This document shows, piece by piece, positions 16,489-27,137 of a DNA stretch of 58,093 nt. How positions within the stretch are numbered: position 1 is the stretch's first letter; each line of letters begins with the position of its first letter. The DNA comes from Archangium sp. (GTDB lineage Bacteria; Myxococcota; Myxococcia; Myxococcales; Myxococcaceae). The translations under genes were made by a program, and so were the position numbers. Under the pieces are notes generated by a model. It worked only from the letters and a program-made list of their open reading frames with translations, made no database searches and was not told where the DNA came from. Where the stretch lies: the NCBI GenBank assembly GCA_030695565.1, contig JAUYRZ010000132.1, positions 1 to 58,093 of the forward strand, read 5' to 3'.

Positions 16489-17481
16489 ATGGAAGCCGTG
16501 ACCACGGCTCCCACCGGGATCGCTTCGCTCGCGAAGCCCCGGGGGAGTCGCATCAAGACCAAGACCGAACTTGCGAAGGTCGCGATGGCCTTCGCGACCG
16601 CCGCCAAAGCGGAGAACACGAGGAAGGCCTACCGAACCGATTGGCGAACCTTCGTTGCGTGGTGTGAACAACACGACGTGAGCGCGCTCCCCGCCGACCC
16701 TGAGCATGTCGCGCTCTACCTTGCCGATCGCGCAAGCGATGCGAAGGTCTCAACGATCTCTCGCGCCTTGGTAGCAATTTCGCAGGCGCACGTGCTGGCG
16801 AATCTCCCGTCTCCTCGCTCAGCCGGAGTCGTCCGTCAGGTGCTCCAGGGCATTCGCCGCAAGCTTGGTACCGCCAAGCGACAAGCCCGCCCGCTCCTTC
16901 CACGCGACCTTCGAGAACTCCTCGCCGTGCTCCCTTCATCACTGATCGGAGCGCGTGATCGATCGCTTCTCACCCTCGGCTTCTCTGGAGCGTTTCGACG
17001 CTCGGAGTTGATCGGCCTCAATGTGGACGACCTCGCTTTCGAGCCGGACGGCCTGAAGGTGGTCCTCCGGAGATCCAAGACCGATCAGGAGGGGAAGGGG
17101 CGCGTCGTCGGGATCCCCTACGGCGCTCACCCCGAGACGTGCCCCGTGCGACTTGCTCAGAAATGGCTGGAGACTTCAGCGCTCGCGGAGGGCCCGCTCT
17201 ACCGTCAGGTCTCGAAACTCGGGCGGCTTGGTGCCAAACGGTTGAACGGGCGAAGCATCTCGAAGCTCATCAAGCGCCGCGCTCACGAAGCCGGTCTCGA
17301 TCCCGAACTCCTGTCCGGCCACTCGCTGCGGAGCGGACTCGTGACCGCCGCCGCGAAGGCGGGGAAAAGCATCTCGAGCATCAAGCGACAGACAGGCCAC
17401 CGATCGATCGCCATGGTCGAGGAGTACATCCGGAACGCCCACGTCTTCGAGGACAACGCCTTCTCGGGTTTGGACCTGTGA
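16489..17481 (+). CDS. Tyrosine recombinase (XerC/D-like integrase)
   Basis: The 330-residue protein has an N-terminal SAM-like core-binding domain (about 35-125: E-N-T-R-K-A-Y-R-T-D-W) and a catalytic domain. All catalytic residues are visible: Arg170 (F-R-R-S-E-L), Lys in R-R-S-K-T-D, His278 and Arg281 (H-S-L-R-S-G), His304 (T-G-H-R-S) and nucleophile Tyr313 (V-E-E-Y-I). A good RBS (AAGGAGA) precedes the ATG. The stop overlaps the start of the next small gene (GTGA). It probably mobilises this island or an inner element. The island also has a serine recombinase, and which of them integrates is unclear. Confidence 0.9.
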   Translation: MEAVTTAPTGIASLAKPRGSRIKTKTELAKVAMAFATAAKAENTRKAYRTDWRTFVAWCEQHDVSALPADPEHVALYLADRASDAKVSTISRALVAISQAHVLANLPSPRSAGVVRQVLQGIRRKLGTAKRQARPLLPRDLRELLAVLPSSLIGARDRSLLTLGFSGAFRRSELIGLNVDDLAFEPDGLKVVLRRSKTDQEGKGRVVGIPYGAHPETCPVRLAQKWLETSALAEGPLYRQVSKLGRLGAKRLNGRSISKLIKRRAHEAGLDPELLSGHSLRSGLVTAAAKAGKSISSIKRQTGHRSIAMVEEYIRNAHVFEDNAFSGLDL

Positions 17482-17792
17482 GACGACGCAACGAAACCGT
17501 TCGGAGCCCCACGGCGGTTCTCCCTCACGTCGTCAATCGCGCCACTCTTGGGCTCGTCCTGGATTGGTACTCATGTCCCTTCATGCGGCTTCGAGTCCCA
17601 AACTCGCAGTTCGCACGGCGTCGATACCTTCAGGAGACGCGCCCTGCCCTTCGCTGGTTCTGCCGCAACCACCAGGTGAAGGTCCCAAGTTGGCTGTGCG
17701 ACGACCGGCAATACCTCGAGCTGAGTCGGAAGGATCGCTGCGCGCTTTTCGGCGCGGCGCCTCTGACCATCATCGAGTTCCCACGTTGTTAG
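17478..17792 (+). CDS. Small basic protein coupled to the tyrosine recombinase
   Basis: I start this 104-residue protein at GTG 17478, which overlaps the recombinase stop as GTGA. An ATG at 17583 is a possible shorter start. The product is basic and aromatic (A-L-R-W-F-C-R-N-H-Q-V-K-V-P-S-W-L) and has four Cys. No family is recognised. The overlap suggests a partner or regulator of the recombinase, such as a directionality factor, but that is inference. Confidence 0.6.
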   Translation: MRRRNETVRSPTAVLPHVVNRATLGLVLDWYSCPFMRLRVPNSQFARRRYLQETRPALRWFCRNHQVKVPSWLCDDRQYLELSRKDRCALFGAAPLTIIEFPRC

Positions 17793-17887
17793 GCGCTTCC
17801 GAATGGCCTCTTGTTACTCTTCGCTTGGCAATCGGAGGGGTACTGGGTCAGAGCAATTTTTTCCTTTTCTCCTCTCGCAGCGCGCTC

Positions 17888-18457
17888 ATGACTACCAAGC
17901 GGAACAAACGAGGAGTGCCGCGAACCCTTCAGACGCTGATTGAGGAACTCAGTCGCCTCCAGTCGCAACTCGCTGGTGCCCGGCCGGAGGCGAGCAAATT
18001 GGTTGTCGCGACGATCGTCCGCAAGTTCCCCTGGGACGTTCTTGACCAACGACGACGCGAGCAAGGAAACAAGGCGCTGGCCGATGCCGCGATCCTGCTC
18101 GAGATGCTCCTTCGGAAAGTGAGTACCAGGCGGCGGCAACCCAAAGCCGAGCGCTTCCGTGAAGTGCGTCAGCAACTTCAGGTACTCGCCAGTCACAGGG
18201 AGTTCGACGAGTGTCTCCAAGATGTTGCGTCGTCGCTGAGCCACGCGGCGCTTCACGCCAGCTCCGACCAGGCAGCACGGCGTCGGCCATCCGCCATCCA
18301 GTTTCTCGGTACACTGCGGGAACAACTGCTCGAGAGCAGCGAGGTAGTCCGCGATCTGGCCGAGGGCGGCGGACCTGCGCACGCTGCGTATGGCGTCCTC
18401 GCACGTTCTTGCGGGTTGAGCCTGACCACCGTGAAAGAGGCTGTCGCCGGTCGCTAA
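17888..18457 (+). CDS. Hypothetical helical protein of the island
   Basis: The product from ATG 17888 is 189 residues, basic at the N-terminus (M-T-T-K-R-N-K-R) and helical. A C-terminal segment (A-A-Y-G-V-L-A-R-S-C-G-L-S-L-T-T-V-K-E-A-V) reads like a helix-turn-helix. An upstream extension to 17564 is open but reads as non-coding. The DNA before the ATG is pyrimidine-rich with no obvious RBS, so the start is uncertain. It may be a DNA-binding accessory protein; no family recognised. Confidence 0.55.
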   Translation: MTTKRNKRGVPRTLQTLIEELSRLQSQLAGARPEASKLVVATIVRKFPWDVLDQRRREQGNKALADAAILLEMLLRKVSTRRRQPKAERFREVRQQLQVLASHREFDECLQDVASSLSHAALHASSDQAARRRPSAIQFLGTLREQLLESSEVVRDLAEGGGPAHAAYGVLARSCGLSLTTVKEAVAGR

Positions 18458-18508
18458 CTCGAGGTTGCTGACCGGGATCTGCTTGGTAGCCGGTGCTCCT
18501 GTCGGTGC

Positions 18509-18724
18509 ATGAACAATCGCCGACTCCGAGTTCGTGACAAGCAGTGGTTGAGCATCGCTGAGGCCGCGCGTGCGTTGCGCGTCAATGCGAGGTTGGTCCG
18601 GCGAGCCGCGAAGCTTCGGGCGCTCGGGTCGTTTCTCGCCGCAGGCCGCCTTCTCATCTGCATCCCTACCAACAAGGCCGCGCGTGATCGCGCGCGAGCC
18701 GCACTCATGAGGCTTGATCCTTGA
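18509..18724 (+). CDS. Small helix-turn-helix protein, excisionase-like
   Basis: A 71-residue basic protein. Residues 14-40 (L-S-I-A-E-A-A-R-A-L-R-V-N-A-R-L-V-R-R-A) match a MerR/excisionase-type HTH, in which a helix selects DNA for recombination or transcription. Its TGA overlaps the TTG start of the primase-like gene (TTGA), so the two are probably translated together. Excisionase or replication regulator roles are both plausible. Confidence 0.65.
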   Translation: MNNRRLRVRDKQWLSIAEAARALRVNARLVRRAAKLRALGSFLAAGRLLICIPTNKAARDRARAALMRLDP

Positions 18725-20533
18725 CCACCAAGATCATTGCAGGGCCCAAGGACCAGGCGCGAGCGGCGATCGACGACCTGGCTACGAAGTGGGGACTCAC
18801 CAGCGCCCAGACCGAGCGAATCGTTCTCAGGCTCATTCGCGTGCTGGGCCTTCGCCTGCGAGAACCGTACTTCGAGAACCCGGGACATTCATGGGCGCCG
18901 AGTCGGATCAAGATCGGGCAGTGGGCGTGGGTGGGAGGAGGTTGGAGAAAGGCGTTCCTGCGGCCTGCGTTGCCTCCTCCGAAACGGCGAGCCGACTTTC
19001 TAAGTGCAAAGGCCGACTTCCAGACAGCCACACCGCTGACCTTCACGCGGGTAGTCCGCCATCTCCTGGGGGACAAGGGCGTGGTCCTCGGACAACAGCC
19101 ACGAGCAACGAGTCGCTTGGTAGTCATCGACCTTGACGCGAAGCAGAACGGAGGGCCCGTCAAGCGTCGCTATTCGAGGGTGGTGGATGCGCTGGGTCTT
19201 CGAGGCCAACACGCCGTTGTGAGATCGTCAGCGAGCGGCGGGCTCCACATCTACTTTCGGGTTGCTGAGAACCAAGGCGCACCGGAACCGCGTCACCAAG
19301 TCGCACACCAACTCTCGACCGCCGGGATCAAGATCGAGAACGGCTACTGCGAAGTCTTCCCCAAGGGCTCCAGCAATCTCAGGGTGCCTTTCGGAGAGCA
19401 ATCGCGGCTGCTGCGGCGAGGAACGCTCCGTTCGTACAGAGCCCCTCACCTCGATCAAGTTCTCCGATTCCTGAAACAGATTCGGCGGAGCGCAGTCGCC
19501 CTCCGGGTCGTCACGACCCATGGCGTATCCGCGCCATCACGGAGCCTCATTCGGCGAAGCCCAATCCTTGGTGCATCGAGCGGCGGGCCGAACCTTGGCG
19601 AACCGCGGTGTGCGGAGAACGAGCCGAGCATCGAAGAGATCATGCGCGGGATCACCGGTCCTGGGCGCCGCAACAAGGAGTCCTTCAGGCTTCTCCAGTT
19701 CTTCGTAGGGAAGGGTTGGGACGACGTGAGAATTCACGCGGCCTTCACTCACTGGCTCGATCACGGCGACCATCACAGCAAGGACTTCGAGAGAGACGCG
19801 AGTGCTGCAAAACGAAAGCTCCTCGCGGACCTTCCAGGAACGCTTCGGCGCATCAGGAGCTTTCGCGGCACGACCAAGACTCGGGCGTCATCAACTCCCT
19901 ACCTCTCCCTCTCCCCCTACAGATCCTTGGTCTGCACTCGTGCGGAGGAAGAGGGCGTGTCCAGCCGGGCATATCTCGCTCGCTACCAAAGTCCAAAAGA
20001 CGAGCGCCTCGTCGCGAATGAGCCAGCTTGGCTACGTCCCAAGCTGCTGCACCTCATCTCGATCCTCCGATTCGCGCACCAGCTCAACGGAGTGCTTCAC
20101 ATTGATTTGAGGAGCGCCGAGGTCAGCAGCATCAGCGGTCGCCAACGACTGGCGGAGCATCAACTGGACCGACGTCGCGTCAGCAGAACCAAGACGCATG
20201 TCCGCGCGCGGGCGCCCTACAGAGTCATGTTGGACGCGGCGATCCGGCAGAAGGTCATCTCGAAGGTGAAGTCCGGCGTGTGTGGCGCGCACGGCGACAT
20301 CTACAAACTCAACCCCGCAATCACGGAGCCAAAAATGAGCGACGAATCGACGTTGGTACATGTACCAAGCTGGAAGCAGCACGAAATGAGAGTGCGCCAC
20401 GTGACGAGGTACTCGACGTCACCAGTCTGGCAGCACGCGAAAACTCCGAGCTTCGAAGAACTCGCACGAGGCCTCGGTGGTCTTCTCGCCGATGCACGCC
20501 TGAGCAAGCGGCAGAAGTCGAAGGGAGGCCCAA

Positions 20534-20544
<11 letters not shown>
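18721..20544 (+). CDS. Primase-polymerase-like (AEP-type) replication protein
   Basis: A 607-residue protein starting at TTG, coupled to the HTH gene. Residues 100-260 look like an archaeo-eukaryotic primase core: V-V-I-D-L-D (metal-binding D-x-D), then S-S-A-S-G-G-L-H-I-Y-F (the s-x-H nucleotide motif), then G-I-K-I-E-N-G-Y-C-E-V-F-P. The remaining 300 residues include a helical segment (S-F-R-L-L-Q-F-F-V-G-K-G-W) and a basic C-terminus. Such proteins start replication of plasmids and integrative elements, or act in defence. There is no helicase domain. Assignment rests on the three motifs and element context. Confidence 0.6.
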
Positions 20545-22235
<1,691 letters not shown>

Positions 22236-22318
22236 ATATGTGCCCCGCTAGTACGTGGCAGGCTCTGCGACGTCAAGCCCCTTGTCGCCCTGACTTTTCG
22301 TAAAAGCGAACTCCCCCG

Positions 22319-22930
22319 ATGTCCCGCCCCCATTTACCTGCTGCCCTCGCCGGTCTTCTCGGCGTTCTGCTCAACGTGCTCGCCGTCGGCGCCCTCCGGC
22401 CGATTCCGCACACGTATCGCCCCGGTGACGTGCCGGCCTGGCTCGCGGAGACCCTCGCCCACCCCGGCCACACCACCTTCAGCGCCTGGGCCTTCACCAT
22501 CGGCCTGGTCTGCCTCGCCGCATTCGGGGGTGGGCTCGCTTTCGCCTCCCGGACCTCGTGGGCCACCGTGGGGGCAGGCCTGTTCGGCTTCGGCGCCTTG
22601 CTCGATGCCGCGGGGACCATGGGGCCGGTGGCCGCGCTCCATGTCAACTCGGCCACCGGGCTGGGGCTGCTGTGGATGAGCTTGCTGCTCGATTCGGCTT
22701 TCAATGGCCTGCTCGGGCTGGGGTTGATCTGTTTCGCGCTCGGGTTGCCGGGTGATTGGCCCCGGGGGCTGAGGATTCTGGGTTTCGTCGCCGGGATCGC
22801 CAGCCTTCCCGTGGCGCTGCAGTTTCATTCTGATGACTTTGCCCGCCTCCTCGCTGTGGCGGGGCCGCTGTGGCTCAGCTGGGTGATCTGGGCGTCGGTG
22901 TTGCTCCTGAGGGCTGAGAAGCGTGCGTGA
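22319..22930 (+). CDS. Multi-pass membrane protein, unknown
   Basis: A 203-residue hydrophobic protein with about six membrane helices, the first acting as a signal anchor (residues 7-27). It resembles small DUF998-like membrane proteins in size and in its S-x-W-A-F pattern, but this is weak. It overlaps the acyltransferase gene by eight bases and so probably forms an operon with it and the DUF1295 gene, suggesting a membrane-lipid role. The region between the tRNA and this gene is too short for more than a promoter. Confidence 0.7.
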   Translation: MSRPHLPAALAGLLGVLLNVLAVGALRPIPHTYRPGDVPAWLAETLAHPGHTTFSAWAFTIGLVCLAAFGGGLAFASRTSWATVGAGLFGFGALLDAAGTMGPVAALHVNSATGLGLLWMSLLLDSAFNGLLGLGLICFALGLPGDWPRGLRILGFVAGIASLPVALQFHSDDFARLLAVAGPLWLSWVIWASVLLLRAEKRA

Positions 22931-23936
22931 AACGGTCTCGCAGCGGTTTGCGCGGCGGGTGATCACCATTCCGGCGACCGTCGTGGCGTTTGGGGTCGTC
23001 GCTTTCGGCTTTCCCTTGATGCTCATGGTCGCTCTCGCGACCGACTTGCTGGCCCCTCACCCCAACCCTCTCCCCCGCCGCGGGGGAGAGGGAGCCTCGT
23101 TTTCGAGCACTCGACTGGCCGTGGCGGCGCTTTGTTTTCTGGCCGTCGAGAACCTCGGGTTGGTCTTGCTCGGCTGGACGTGGGTTTCGACTTCCGCCCA
23201 CAGCAAGACTCGCGCGTCGCGCACCTTTGCGATCCAGCGGCTGTACACCGGGTGGCACCTCAACTGGGTCAGCTGGGTCTTCTCCCTCACCTTCGTCATC
23301 AAGGGCGCTGAGCTCGTGCTCCCCGGCCCCCTGCTCGTCTTCGTTCGCCACGCCAGCCTCGTCGACGTGCTCATCCCCGGGGCGTTCATCGCCAACGTGC
23401 ACAAGGTCGAGCTCCGCTACGTGCTCAAACGCGAGCTGCTCTTCGAGCCCTGCCTCGACCTCGCCGGCCACTGGATCCCCAATCACTTCGTCGAACGCGG
23501 CGGGAAGAACACCGAGCTCGAGCTCAGCGCGATCGCCGCCCTCAAGGGGGGCATCGGGCAGAACGAAGGCGTGATCATCTACCCCGAGGGCACCCGCTTC
23601 AGCAGCCGCATGCGCGAGCTGACCATCGGCAAGCTCGAGGGCGCTTCCAAAGTCCGCGCGGAGAAGCTGCGGCATCTGCTCCCGATTCGGCTCGGCGGGG
23701 CAATGACGTTGCTGGGTGCGGAGCCACAGGCAGACGTGCTCTTCGTCGGGCACCACGGCCTCGAGGGCCTCACCCGGCTCGGTGACATCTGGCGCGGGTC
23801 GCTCGTCGGCCGCACCATCACCGTGCAGTTCTGGCGCGAGAAAGCCGAGCACGTGCCTTCCGGTGATGAAGCACGCCTCGCCTGGGTCAATGAGCGGTGG
23901 CAACTCGTCGATGATTGGCTGGAGGAGTTCGAGTGA
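22923..23936 (+). CDS. PlsC-like membrane acyltransferase
   Basis: A 337-residue protein starting at GTG. Two membrane helices near the N-terminus precede an acyltransferase domain with H-A-S-L-V-D (the HX4D catalytic motif, about residue 142) and Y-P-E-G-T-R (the EGTR acyl-acceptor motif, about 220). This family acylates lysophosphatidic acid or related lipids at the inner membrane. Between the two N-terminal helices lies an in-frame copy of a 40-bp REP-like repeat, adding P-H-P-N-P-L-P-R-R-G-G-E-G to the loop. It is coupled at both ends (8-base overlap upstream, GTGA downstream). Confidence 0.85.
   Translation: MRETVSQRFARRVITIPATVVAFGVVAFGFPLMLMVALATDLLAPHPNPLPRRGGEGASFSSTRLAVAALCFLAVENLGLVLLGWTWVSTSAHSKTRASRTFAIQRLYTGWHLNWVSWVFSLTFVIKGAELVLPGPLLVFVRHASLVDVLIPGAFIANVHKVELRYVLKRELLFEPCLDLAGHWIPNHFVERGGKNTELELSAIAALKGGIGQNEGVIIYPEGTRFSSRMRELTIGKLEGASKVRAEKLRHLLPIRLGGAMTLLGAEPQADVLFVGHHGLEGLTRLGDIWRGSLVGRTITVQFWREKAEHVPSGDEARLAWVNERWQLVDDWLEEFE
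23053..23094 (+). repeat. REP-like palindromic repeat, copy 1 (inside a coding sequence)
   Basis: The core CCCCTCACCCCAACCCTCTC is followed by a GC stem CCCCCGCCGCGGGGG and GAGAGGGAG, so the 3' two-thirds fold on themselves. This copy is inserted in frame in the acyltransferase gene. The same family recurs at six other places in the window. Confidence 0.85.
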
Positions 23937-24670
23937 TCGCTCTGGGTGCTCTTTGCGCGTCGATGCTGGTGCTGTGGGGCGTCTCGGTGAAGCTCCGTGA
24001 CTCGAGCATCGTGGATCTGTTCTGGGGTCCGGCGTTCGTGCTCGTCGCGTGGCTGACCGTGTTCGAATTCGGGGCCACTCCGCGGGGGGTGTTGATTGCG
24101 TCGCTCGTCAGCGCGTGGGGCGTACGCCTCGGCGCGTATCTGGCCTGGCGCAACCTCGGGCATGGCGAGGACAAACGGTATGCCGCCATGCGCGCAAAGC
24201 ATGGGGCCGCGTGGTGGTGGCGCAGCTTGTTCATCGTGTTCGGACTTCAGGGCGTGCTGGTGTGGATCGTCTCGTTGCCCGTTCGCGCGGGGATTGCTTC
24301 GGAGTTTGGGGGCTGGTCGTGGCTCGACGCGCTCGCCTGCTCACTCGTCGTCGTTGGGATCTTGTTTGAGTCCCTCGGCGACTGGCAGCTCGCCCGTTTC
24401 AAGGCGGACCCGGCCAACAAAGGGAAGATCATGAACCGTGGGCTTTGGCGGTTCACTCGGCATCCCAACTACTTCGGCGACTTCGTTGTGTGGTGGGGGC
24501 TGGCTTGTTTTGGGACCTGGTTCACTTTGATTGGTCCCGTCGTGATGAGCGTTCTGCTCATTCGGGTCAGCGGGAAAGCGCTCCTCGAGGCCGGAATGAG
24601 AGGAAGGCCTGGCTTCGATGAATACGAGAAGGCCACCAGCGGGTTTTTCCCGTGGTGGCCTCGTTCGTAA
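23933..24670 (+). CDS. DUF1295 membrane protein (steroid 5-alpha-reductase-like)
   Basis: About 245 residues with six membrane helices. The C-terminal signature N-R-G-L-W-R-F-T-R-H-P-N-Y-F-G-D is diagnostic for DUF1295 and the related isoprenylcysteine methyltransferase/steroid reductase fold, whose helices bind an NAD(P)H or SAM cofactor. I start at GTG 23933, six bases after GGAGGA and overlapping the acyltransferase stop as GTGA; a TTG at 23915 is less likely. Its lipid substrate is unknown. It is the last gene of a three-gene membrane-lipid operon. Confidence 0.85.
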   Translation: MIALGALCASMLVLWGVSVKLRDSSIVDLFWGPAFVLVAWLTVFEFGATPRGVLIASLVSAWGVRLGAYLAWRNLGHGEDKRYAAMRAKHGAAWWWRSLFIVFGLQGVLVWIVSLPVRAGIASEFGGWSWLDALACSLVVVGILFESLGDWQLARFKADPANKGKIMNRGLWRFTRHPNYFGDFVVWWGLACFGTWFTLIGPVVMSVLLIRVSGKALLEAGMRGRPGFDEYEKATSGFFPWWPRS

Positions 24671-24711
24671 GCCCTCTCCCCAACCCTCTCCCCCTCGGGG
24701 AGAGGGAGAGC
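24671..24711 (+). repeat. REP-like palindromic repeat, copy 2
   Basis: GCCCTCTCCCCAACCCTCTC is followed by the stem CCCCTCGGGGAGAGGGAGAG. It exactly fills the gap between the convergent stops of the DUF1295 and S1-domain genes and could serve as a bidirectional terminator. Confidence 0.8.
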
Positions 24712-26514
24712 TCACTTGAGCGTCAGGCCCTTGAGCTTGTCCGCCAGCGAGTTGAACCCGCCCGAGCTGGTGACCTTCTTCGCCTGATCCGCCTTCCACG
24801 CGTTCAGGTCGGCGCGCTCTTCGCTGCGCTCAGCCTGCACGATGGACAGCTTCAGCTTGTCGCCGGTGATCTCCACCACTTCGGCCTTCAGCTGCTTGCC
24901 CATGGGGAACATGCGACGGAGATCCGTACCGCGCTCCGTGCCCGTCTCGCTCGCGGGGATGAGCCCCGAGAAGCCGTCCCACTCGATGAAGATGCCGTAG
25001 GTCTCGATGCGCGTGACCTTGCCCGTCACCACCGTGCCGCGCTTCGGCTTCGGTGCACGCACCACCTTCACTTCCGTCGCGCCGGCCGGCTGCTCGGAGG
25101 CCCCGGTCTCTTCACCACCACCCGACGACGACACACCTTCGCCAACGACCACGCCGTCCTTCACCAGCCGCAGACCGATGCGCTTCTCGTTCTCGTCGAC
25201 CTTCTCGACCTTGACCTCGATCTCCTGGCCAACGGTCAGCACGTCCTTCGGGTGCGCAATGCGGCGATCCGACATCGCGGAGATGTGGATGAGCCCATCG
25301 ACACCCGGCGCCAGCTCGACGAACGCGCCGAACGGCTGCAGGCGAACGACCTTGCCCTTGAGCAGCGCGCCCTCTTTCGCGATCTCCAGCATCGCCTTGA
25401 ACGGATCCTCGAGCAGCGCGCGCATCGACAGCGTGATGCGATCCTTGCGCTTGCTCTTGTCGGGCGAACCGGGCTCGGCGTCCTCCATGCGGAGCACCTC
25501 GACCTCGACCTCGTTGCCCACTTCGACGACTTCGCTCGGGTGACCGATGCGCACGTGCGACAGCTCGCTGACCGGAATGAGCCCTTCCAGGCCCCCCAGG
25601 TCGACGAACGCGCCGAACGCCTGCACGCCCACGATGCGGCCCTTGAGCACCTTGCCGACCTCGAGCGTCTTCTTGAGCTCGATCGCCTTGCCCTTGTTCT
25701 CTTCTTCCACCAGCGCCCGGCGGGAGAGGACGACGTTCTTCTCCTTCACCTCCGTCACGCGGAAGGTGAGGCGCTGACCGACCAGGTCTTCCAGCTTCAC
25801 CGGCCGCACGTCGACCTGCGAAGACGGGCAGAAGGCGCGCACGTCGCCGACCGCGATCTCCAGGCCGCCCTTGTTGACCGACAGCACCAGACCATCGACC
25901 GGCAGGCCGGAATGTTTCGCGTCGACCAGCATCGACAGTGACGCGGCGCCCTTGGAAAGCTTGCGCGAGAGCTGAATGCCCTTGGCGCCGGTCTCCATCA
26001 CGAACGCTTCGATCTCGTCGCCCACGCCGTAGCGCAGAATGCCCTCGGCATCCTTCAGCTCGTCGAGATCGATCATCGCCTCGTGCTTGCCGATGGTCGC
26101 GAAGACCACCTCGGCGCCGAGCTGGAAGATCTTCGCGGTGACCTTCTCACCCACGCGCGGCAGCTGCTTGCGCGTCGGCACGCCGCCATCACGGGCGTGC
26201 TTCTCGAACATCGACTCGAACGACTCAGACTCGGCGACCTCGTCGGCCACGGAGTGCGTCGGCACCACCGGCTTCGGCGCAGTCTCGGTCTTGGCTTCAG
26301 TCTCGCCGTTGGCGGTAGGGGTGACCGTTCCTTTGGTCTCCACCACCACGCCTGAGCGCTTCACCACCACCATCGGCCCCGGCCGCTTCTCTTCGCGCGG
26401 CTTTCGCTCTTCGCGATCGTTGGTCTTCCGGTCTCCGCGCTCACCCGGCTTCGCGGTGGCACGGCCCGACATTACGTCCCCAAACGTGGGCAGCGGCTTC
26501 TTCTGGTCAGTCAT
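24712..26514 (-). CDS. Multi-S1-domain RNA-binding protein
   Basis: The 600-residue protein has a disordered Lys/Arg/Glu-rich N-terminus (1-110). Five S1-type OB folds follow, starting about residues 118, 205, 290, 380 and 490. The third and fourth have the best signatures (G-R-I-V-G-V-Q-A-F-G-A-F-V and G-K-V-V-R-L-Q-P-F-G-A-F-V). Ribosomal protein S1 has six repeats and a different N-terminus, so this is probably a paralogue. It may act in mRNA binding, translation or RNA protection. The name S1 is justified by domains, not by synteny with cmk or ihfB, which are absent here. Confidence 0.88.
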   Translation of the reverse strand: MTDQKKPLPTFGDVMSGRATAKPGERGDRKTNDREERKPREEKRPGPMVVVKRSGVVVETKGTVTPTANGETEAKTETAPKPVVPTHSVADEVAESESFESMFEKHARDGGVPTRKQLPRVGEKVTAKIFQLGAEVVFATIGKHEAMIDLDELKDAEGILRYGVGDEIEAFVMETGAKGIQLSRKLSKGAASLSMLVDAKHSGLPVDGLVLSVNKGGLEIAVGDVRAFCPSSQVDVRPVKLEDLVGQRLTFRVTEVKEKNVVLSRRALVEEENKGKAIELKKTLEVGKVLKGRIVGVQAFGAFVDLGGLEGLIPVSELSHVRIGHPSEVVEVGNEVEVEVLRMEDAEPGSPDKSKRKDRITLSMRALLEDPFKAMLEIAKEGALLKGKVVRLQPFGAFVELAPGVDGLIHISAMSDRRIAHPKDVLTVGQEIEVKVEKVDENEKRIGLRLVKDGVVVGEGVSSSGGGEETGASEQPAGATEVKVVRAPKPKRGTVVTGKVTRIETYGIFIEWDGFSGLIPASETGTERGTDLRRMFPMGKQLKAEVVEITGDKLKLSIVQAERSEERADLNAWKADQAKKVTSSGGFNSLADKLKGLTLK

Positions 26515-26599
26515 GATTCCTCTGAAATTTCGATACTTCTGGAGCGGTTCCCCGCCGAACCGGGCGCGTCCTATCGGATCAACGGCCTCGAAACCAGTG

Positions 26600-27088
26600 C
26601 TAGGTACCCCGGAACCGCTCTAGCACCCGCTCCAGGTGGACCTGATCGACCGGGTCGAAGGCTCCCAGCTGGGCAGAGTCGATGTCGAAGACCGCGATCA
26701 GGGCTCCCTGCCGGTTGAAGACGGGCACCACGATTTCCGAGGCGCTGCGGGAATCACAGGTGATGTGGCCGGGGAAAGCGTGCACGTCGGGCACCAGCTG
26801 CGTCTTGCCGGTGGCCGCGGCCGTGCCGCAAACGCCCTTGCCGAAGGGGATCTCGAGGCAGCCCAGGGTGCCCTGGTAGGGGCCCACCCGGAGCAGCTTG
26901 CCGGGGGTGACCACCCGGTAGAAGCCCGTCCACAGGTGGTTGAAGGCGTGGTGGACCAGGCAAGAGATGGTCGACATCGCGGTGATGTCGTCGTCCATGC
27001 CGTCCAGGATGGACTGTATTTGGGCTTCGAGTTGACGCCACGCCTCCGGCTTCGGCAGGTGGCGGAGGTCGTTTGTGGTTTCGGACAT
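26600..27088 (-). CDS. msrC: Free methionine-R-sulfoxide reductase (GAF domain)
   Basis: A single 162-residue GAF domain. The three family cysteines are Cys77, Cys87 and Cys111, with spacing (10 and 24) identical to E. coli MsrC/YebR (Cys84, 94, 118). Conserved motifs include G-C-L-E-I-P-F-G-K-G-V-C-G-T-A and F-P-G-H-I-T-C-D-S. The enzyme reduces free methionine-(R)-sulfoxide in the cytoplasm using thioredoxin. It is preceded by a REP-like repeat and read leftward. The gene symbol follows E. coli usage. Confidence 0.9.
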   Translation of the reverse strand: MSETTNDLRHLPKPEAWRQLEAQIQSILDGMDDDITAMSTISCLVHHAFNHLWTGFYRVVTPGKLLRVGPYQGTLGCLEIPFGKGVCGTAAATGKTQLVPDVHAFPGHITCDSRSASEIVVPVFNRQGALIAVFDIDSAQLGAFDPVDQVHLERVLERFRGT

Positions 27089-27094
27089 GTGTGG

Positions 27095-27136
27095 CCCCTC
27101 ACCCCGACCCTCTCCCCGCTTCGCAGGGAGAGGGAG
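27095..27136 (+). repeat. REP-like palindromic repeat, copy 3
   Basis: CCCCTCACCCCGACCCTCTC is followed by CCCGCTTCGCAGGGAGAGGG. It lies between the start of msrC and the stop of the lipoprotein gene and would fold into a hairpin in the leftward transcript. Confidence 0.85.
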
Positions 27137-27137
27137 A

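Noticed and set aside
24652-25941. 429-codon plus-strand frame
   Set aside because: Antisense to the five-S1-domain gene, with low-complexity Leu/Asp/His-rich translation.
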